64,000 bases of DNA, taken from the NCBI RefSeq assembly GCF_004345605.1, contig NZ_SLVY01000002.1:248001-312000 (forward strand), read 5' to 3'. Positions 61,464 through 64,000 of this stretch are shown piece by piece. Each line of letters begins with the position of its first letter. Positions within the stretch are counted from its first letter, which is position 1. The notes beneath the pieces are model-generated. The model made no database searches, was not told the DNA's origin, and worked only from the letters and a program-made list of their open reading frames with translations. This stretch comes from Rhodococcus sp. SMB37 (GTDB lineage: Bacteria > Actinomycetota > Actinomycetes > Mycobacteriales > Mycobacteriaceae). A program made the translations under genes and the position numbers.

Positions 61464-62003
61464 GTGTCCGTCGTCGATGATGCTCTGAGCCGCTTTCCCG
61501 CACCACTACGAGAGCTGATGCTGCGTCACCGTGAACTCATCAAGTTCGCGATCGTCGGAGGCACGACTTTCCTGATCGACTCCGGGATCTTCTACACCTT
61601 GAAGCTGACGGTCCTCTCGGAGAAACCTGTCACCGCGAAGATCATCGCCGGGGTCGTTGCGGTGATCTGCTCGTACATCCTCAACCGCGAATGGTCGTTC
61701 CGGAACCGTGGCGGGCGGGAACGCGCGCACGAAGCGTTCCTGTTCTTCTTCGTCAGCGGCATCGGAGTCGTGCTCAGCTTCATTCCGTTGTGGATCTCGA
61801 GTTACGTGTTCAACCTGCGTGTGCCCGAGGTCAGTCTCGCCGTCGAGAACATCGCCGACTTCGTCAGCGCGTACGTCATCGGAAACCTGCTGCAGATGTT
61901 CTTCCGTTTCTACTGTTTCAAGCGGTTCGTGTTCCCCGACGAAACCATGCCGGACGTGCACACCGTGGAGGAACTGGACAGGCCCGACCTCGACCGGACC
62001 TGA
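61464..62003 (+). CDS. GtrA family membrane protein (Rv3277-like)
   Basis: About 179 residues, four membrane helices (LIKFAIVGGTTFLIDSGIFY, AKIIAGVVAVICSYILNREW, FLFFFVSGIGVVLSF, ADFVSAYVIGNLLQMFF). GtrA proteins flip or help transfer polyprenyl-linked sugars; Rv3277 is its counterpart and is linked to arabinogalactan or sugar flipping. GTG 61464 chosen (VSVVDDALSRFP); a GTG at 61398 is possible. Confidence 0.87.
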   Translation: MSVVDDALSRFPAPLRELMLRHRELIKFAIVGGTTFLIDSGIFYTLKLTVLSEKPVTAKIIAGVVAVICSYILNREWSFRNRGGRERAHEAFLFFFVSGIGVVLSFIPLWISSYVFNLRVPEVSLAVENIADFVSAYVIGNLLQMFFRFYCFKRFVFPDETMPDVHTVEELDRPDLDRT

Positions 62004-62007
62004 CGAC

Positions 62008-62057
62008 ACTGCTCATCTCGGTTCCCGGACTCACTGCTCATCTCGGTTCCCGGACTC
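62008..62057. repeat. Tandem 25-bp direct repeat
   Basis: A 25-bp unit is repeated exactly, head to tail (62008-62032 and 62033-62057). The second copy includes the stop codon and last codons of the sensor kinase; the first copy lies between that stop and the convergent gtrA stop. A recent slippage duplication. Confidence 0.85.
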
Positions 62058-63345
62058 CGCCGGGGGGTACCGACGTCCAGTCGCGGGCCCCACCGAGGAA
62101 CATCGCGAACAACGCGGGTCTGCGCCGCTGCAGTTCGAGGCGCCCACCGTCCGCTTCCGCGAGTGCGCGCGCGAGGGCCAGACCGACACCGGTGGATCCG
62201 CGCCCGGAGAAGCCTCGTTCGAAGATGTGTGGCACGAGATCGTCGCTGACGCCCTCCCCTTCGTCGCTGACTTCGACACACACCGTCGAATCTCCCCGCA
62301 TCGCAACCTCCCGAACGGCGACCGTGCAGGTTCCTCCTCCGTGAGCGAGAGCGTTGTCGACGAGAACCGCTACCGCTTCACGGAGGCGCGAGGCGGTCAC
62401 GGACGAGCGCAGGGCCGGGTCACCTCGAAGCAGCAGCTCGCGGCCGGCATCCTGATAGGGGCCTCGCCAGTCCGCGATCACCCCCGCCAGTTCCCCCACC
62501 ACGGACACCTCGGCGCGAAGTTCGGCGCCGCTGTTCCGCGACTGACGAACCAGCCCGTCGATGGCGACGGTGAGGCGATCCACCTGGGCCATCGCGGCTT
62601 CTGCCTCCTCGACCACCGTCGGGTCCTCATGTGTGGAGAGTTCGTCGAGCCGCAATCTGATCGCGGTCATGCGGGAGCGGAGTTGATGGGAGACGTCGCC
62701 GACGAGCGCGTGCTCGCGTTGCAGCCGCCCCGAGATCTCCACCGCCGCGGCGTCGAGGACGTCCGACACCCGGTCCAGTTCGACGATGGAATGACGCTGC
62801 GGCACCGGCTTGAAGTCGCCCTCGGCGAGCCTGGCAGCACGCGCAGCGACATCGCGCAGCGGGAGGGCCAGCCGCCGGGCGGTGGCCACCGCGACCAGTG
62901 CACCCACCGCGACGGACAGCAGCACGAGGAACCCGACCGCGGCGAGCACCTGCCGTTGCAGCGTGCGCATACCCTCGGAGGGCGCCTCGACCCGCAGCGA
63001 CCCCGAGGTACCCATCGACAAGGATTCGACGAGGGGGTTCGCCGGGGTGACGTCACCGATGTCGAGGCGCGCCGCTTCGTTCTCGGGAGTGGGATACACG
63101 GCGACCACCCGCCCACCGTCGGGTACGAGCAGGCGCAGCGAACTGGTGTCGAGTCCGCCGACCACAAGGCCGTCGGTGCCTTCCTGCGCAATGATCTCGT
63201 CGGACATCCGTTCGAGCCGATCCCGAAGGTCTCGGCGTGTGGTGTCCTCCACGAACAAGTAGGCAGTGAAAGCGAGGGGAAGCCCGAGCAGAAGAGCGAC
63301 GAGCAGCACCGCGGCCAGGACGGCGTTGAGGATGCGCCTGCGCAC
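62038..63345 (-). CDS. Sensor histidine kinase (OmpR-partner type)
   Basis: 435 residues. Two membrane helices (about 8-30 and 133-155) flank a short extracytoplasmic domain; HAMP (ARRLALPLRDVAARA), HisKA LVGDVSHQLRSRMTAIRLRLDEL with active His, N-box VLVDNALAHGG, and DEGEGV / GSTGVGLALARAL. The ending coincides with the tandem repeat. 13 bp after the response regulator gene. Input signal unknown. Confidence 0.9.
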   Translation of the reverse strand: MRRRILNAVLAAVLLVALLLGLPLAFTAYLFVEDTTRRDLRDRLERMSDEIIAQEGTDGLVVGGLDTSSLRLLVPDGGRVVAVYPTPENEAARLDIGDVTPANPLVESLSMGTSGSLRVEAPSEGMRTLQRQVLAAVGFLVLLSVAVGALVAVATARRLALPLRDVAARAARLAEGDFKPVPQRHSIVELDRVSDVLDAAAVEISGRLQREHALVGDVSHQLRSRMTAIRLRLDELSTHEDPTVVEEAEAAMAQVDRLTVAIDGLVRQSRNSGAELRAEVSVVGELAGVIADWRGPYQDAGRELLLRGDPALRSSVTASRLREAVAVLVDNALAHGGGTCTVAVREVAMRGDSTVCVEVSDEGEGVSDDLVPHIFERGFSGRGSTGVGLALARALAEADGGRLELQRRRPALFAMFLGGARDWTSVPPGGVREPR

Positions 63346-63358
63346 CGTCGCGCCCCCT

Positions 63359-64000
63359 CTAGTCGGTGTTCAGCCGGAAACCGACCCCGCGCACGGTTGC
63401 GATGCGTCGTTCCCCCGCGGGCCCCTCGTCGCCGATCTTCCGGCGTAGCCACGACATGTGCATGTCGAGGGTCTTCGAACCTCGGAGGTCGGCGTCGCCC
63501 CACACTTCGTCGAGAATCGCGTCGCGTGAGACGACCTGACCGGCATGTTCGAGCAGGACACGCAGGAGTTCGTACTCCTTGTTGGCAAGGGTGACCTCGG
63601 AGCCGTCGACGAGAACCCGCCGGGCCGCGTGCTCGAGGCGGATGCCGGAGACCTCGACGACCTCGTCCGCGTCTCCACCACCGCGGCGGCGCAGCAGCGC
63701 CCGTACCCGCGCCATCAGTTCGGCGAGCCGGAACGGCTTGCCGACGTAGTCGTCGGCGCCGGCGTCGAGTCCCACTACGAAATCGACCTCGTCGGTGCGC
63801 GCGGTGAGCATCAGCACTGCCAGGTCGGAACGGTTCGCCCTGATCTGACGGCACACTTCGAGGCCGTCCATACCCGGCAGCCCGAGGTCGAGGATCAACA
63901 ACTCGTAGTTTCCGGAGAGCGCTTGTTCGAGCGCACTGGGACCGGCGGCCTCGATGGTCACCTCGTAGCCCTCACGCCCGAGGGCGCGGGACAGGGGCGC
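63359..64000 (-). CDS. OmpR-family response regulator (5' end beyond window)
   Basis: About 213 residues visible; the N-terminal acidic residues lie past base 64000. Receiver with LLILDLGLPGMDGLEV (phosphoaspartate) and GADDYVGKPFRLAEL; winged helix TLANKEYELLRVLLEHAGQVVSRDAILDEVWGDADLRGSKTLDMHMSWLRRKIG. Pairs with the following kinase. The signal is unknown; resembles PhoP/TcrA-type regulators. Confidence 0.9.
   Translation of the reverse strand, partial: APLSRALGREGYEVTIEAAGPSALEQALSGNYELLILDLGLPGMDGLEVCRQIRANRSDLAVLMLTARTDEVDFVVGLDAGADDYVGKPFRLAELMARVRALLRRRGGGDADEVVEVSGIRLEHAARRVLVDGSEVTLANKEYELLRVLLEHAGQVVSRDAILDEVWGDADLRGSKTLDMHMSWLRRKIGDEGPAGERRIATVRGVGFRLNTD

Noticed and set aside
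61708..63594. 628-codon open frame on the + strand opposite the sensor kinase
   Set aside because: Shadow frame of the intact kinase; the kinase motifs on the - strand are unambiguous.

Overview
The window is high-GC actinobacterial DNA. Gene content and order closely follow the Mycobacterium tuberculosis Rv3208 to Rv3277 block (TetR, DUF3107, rhlE, ParA-like, whiB1, pdtaS, sigH-rshA, aroA, rsgA, desA3, secA, hpf, lpqB-mtrB-mtrA-tmk-ahcY, alkB-rubA-tetR, manA-manB, whiB2, cofD-fbiB, manC-wbbL-rmlD, cpsA, purE-purK, gtrA). Two tandem DesA3-type desaturases and a short alkB-rubA-tetR cluster point to a Rhodococcus or close relative; this assignment comes from recalled gene families and order, not a database search.

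Layout. 0-5.3 kb: end of a TetR gene, DUF3107 gene, ferritin-like MiaE family gene, rhlE plus a membrane beta-propeller gene, and a ParA-like ATPase. 5.3-14.5 kb: decayed GNAT gene, small membrane protein, lipid kinase, whiB1, pdtaS, a biotinyl carrier protein, the 24-residue ribosomal protein bL37, the sigH-rshA redox switch, ybaK, an HMCES/YedK protein, aroA and rsgA. 14.5-21.4 kb: lipid block with two desaturases, their electron-transfer reductase and a Tgs3-like WS/DGAT protein. 21.4-32.4 kb: secA, hpf, comF, lpqB, mtrB, mtrA, tmk and ahcY. 32.4-34.3 kb: gene-poor stretch holding the remains of a TnpB-family transposase.

34.3-36.4 kb: tetR, rubredoxin and alkane hydroxylase. 36.6-52.1 kb: mannose activation, F420 biosynthesis, cell-wall linker sugar genes, LCP ligase, and two small genes with overlapping 3' ends. 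52.2-59.5 kb: MFS pump with divergent MarR gene, then a FtsX-type ABC transporter downstream of a LuxR/histidine kinase pair. 59.5-64 kb: purE-purK, gtrA and an OmpR-type two-component pair that runs off the end.

Themes. Cell envelope and lipid functions dominate (secA, mtrAB-lpqB, cpsA, wbbL, rmlD, manA/B/C, desaturases, WS/DGAT), together with global regulators (whiB1, whiB2, sigH, pdtaS, mtrA). Three genes are interrupted: the GNAT gene, mtrB after about codon 46, and the sensor kinase at 58.3-59.5 kb. mtrB and the kinase each carry what looks like one extra base in a two-base run, so sequencing or assembly error must be excluded before they are called mutations.

I see no CRISPR array, prophage, defence island, rRNA or tRNA. 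The least routine signals are a repeated CGTAGGTT operator at two desaturase-pathway promoters, a canonical SigH autoregulatory promoter, a CRP-type box before whiB1, two probable CTG starts and the hidden bL37 gene. I found no convincing wholly new system.
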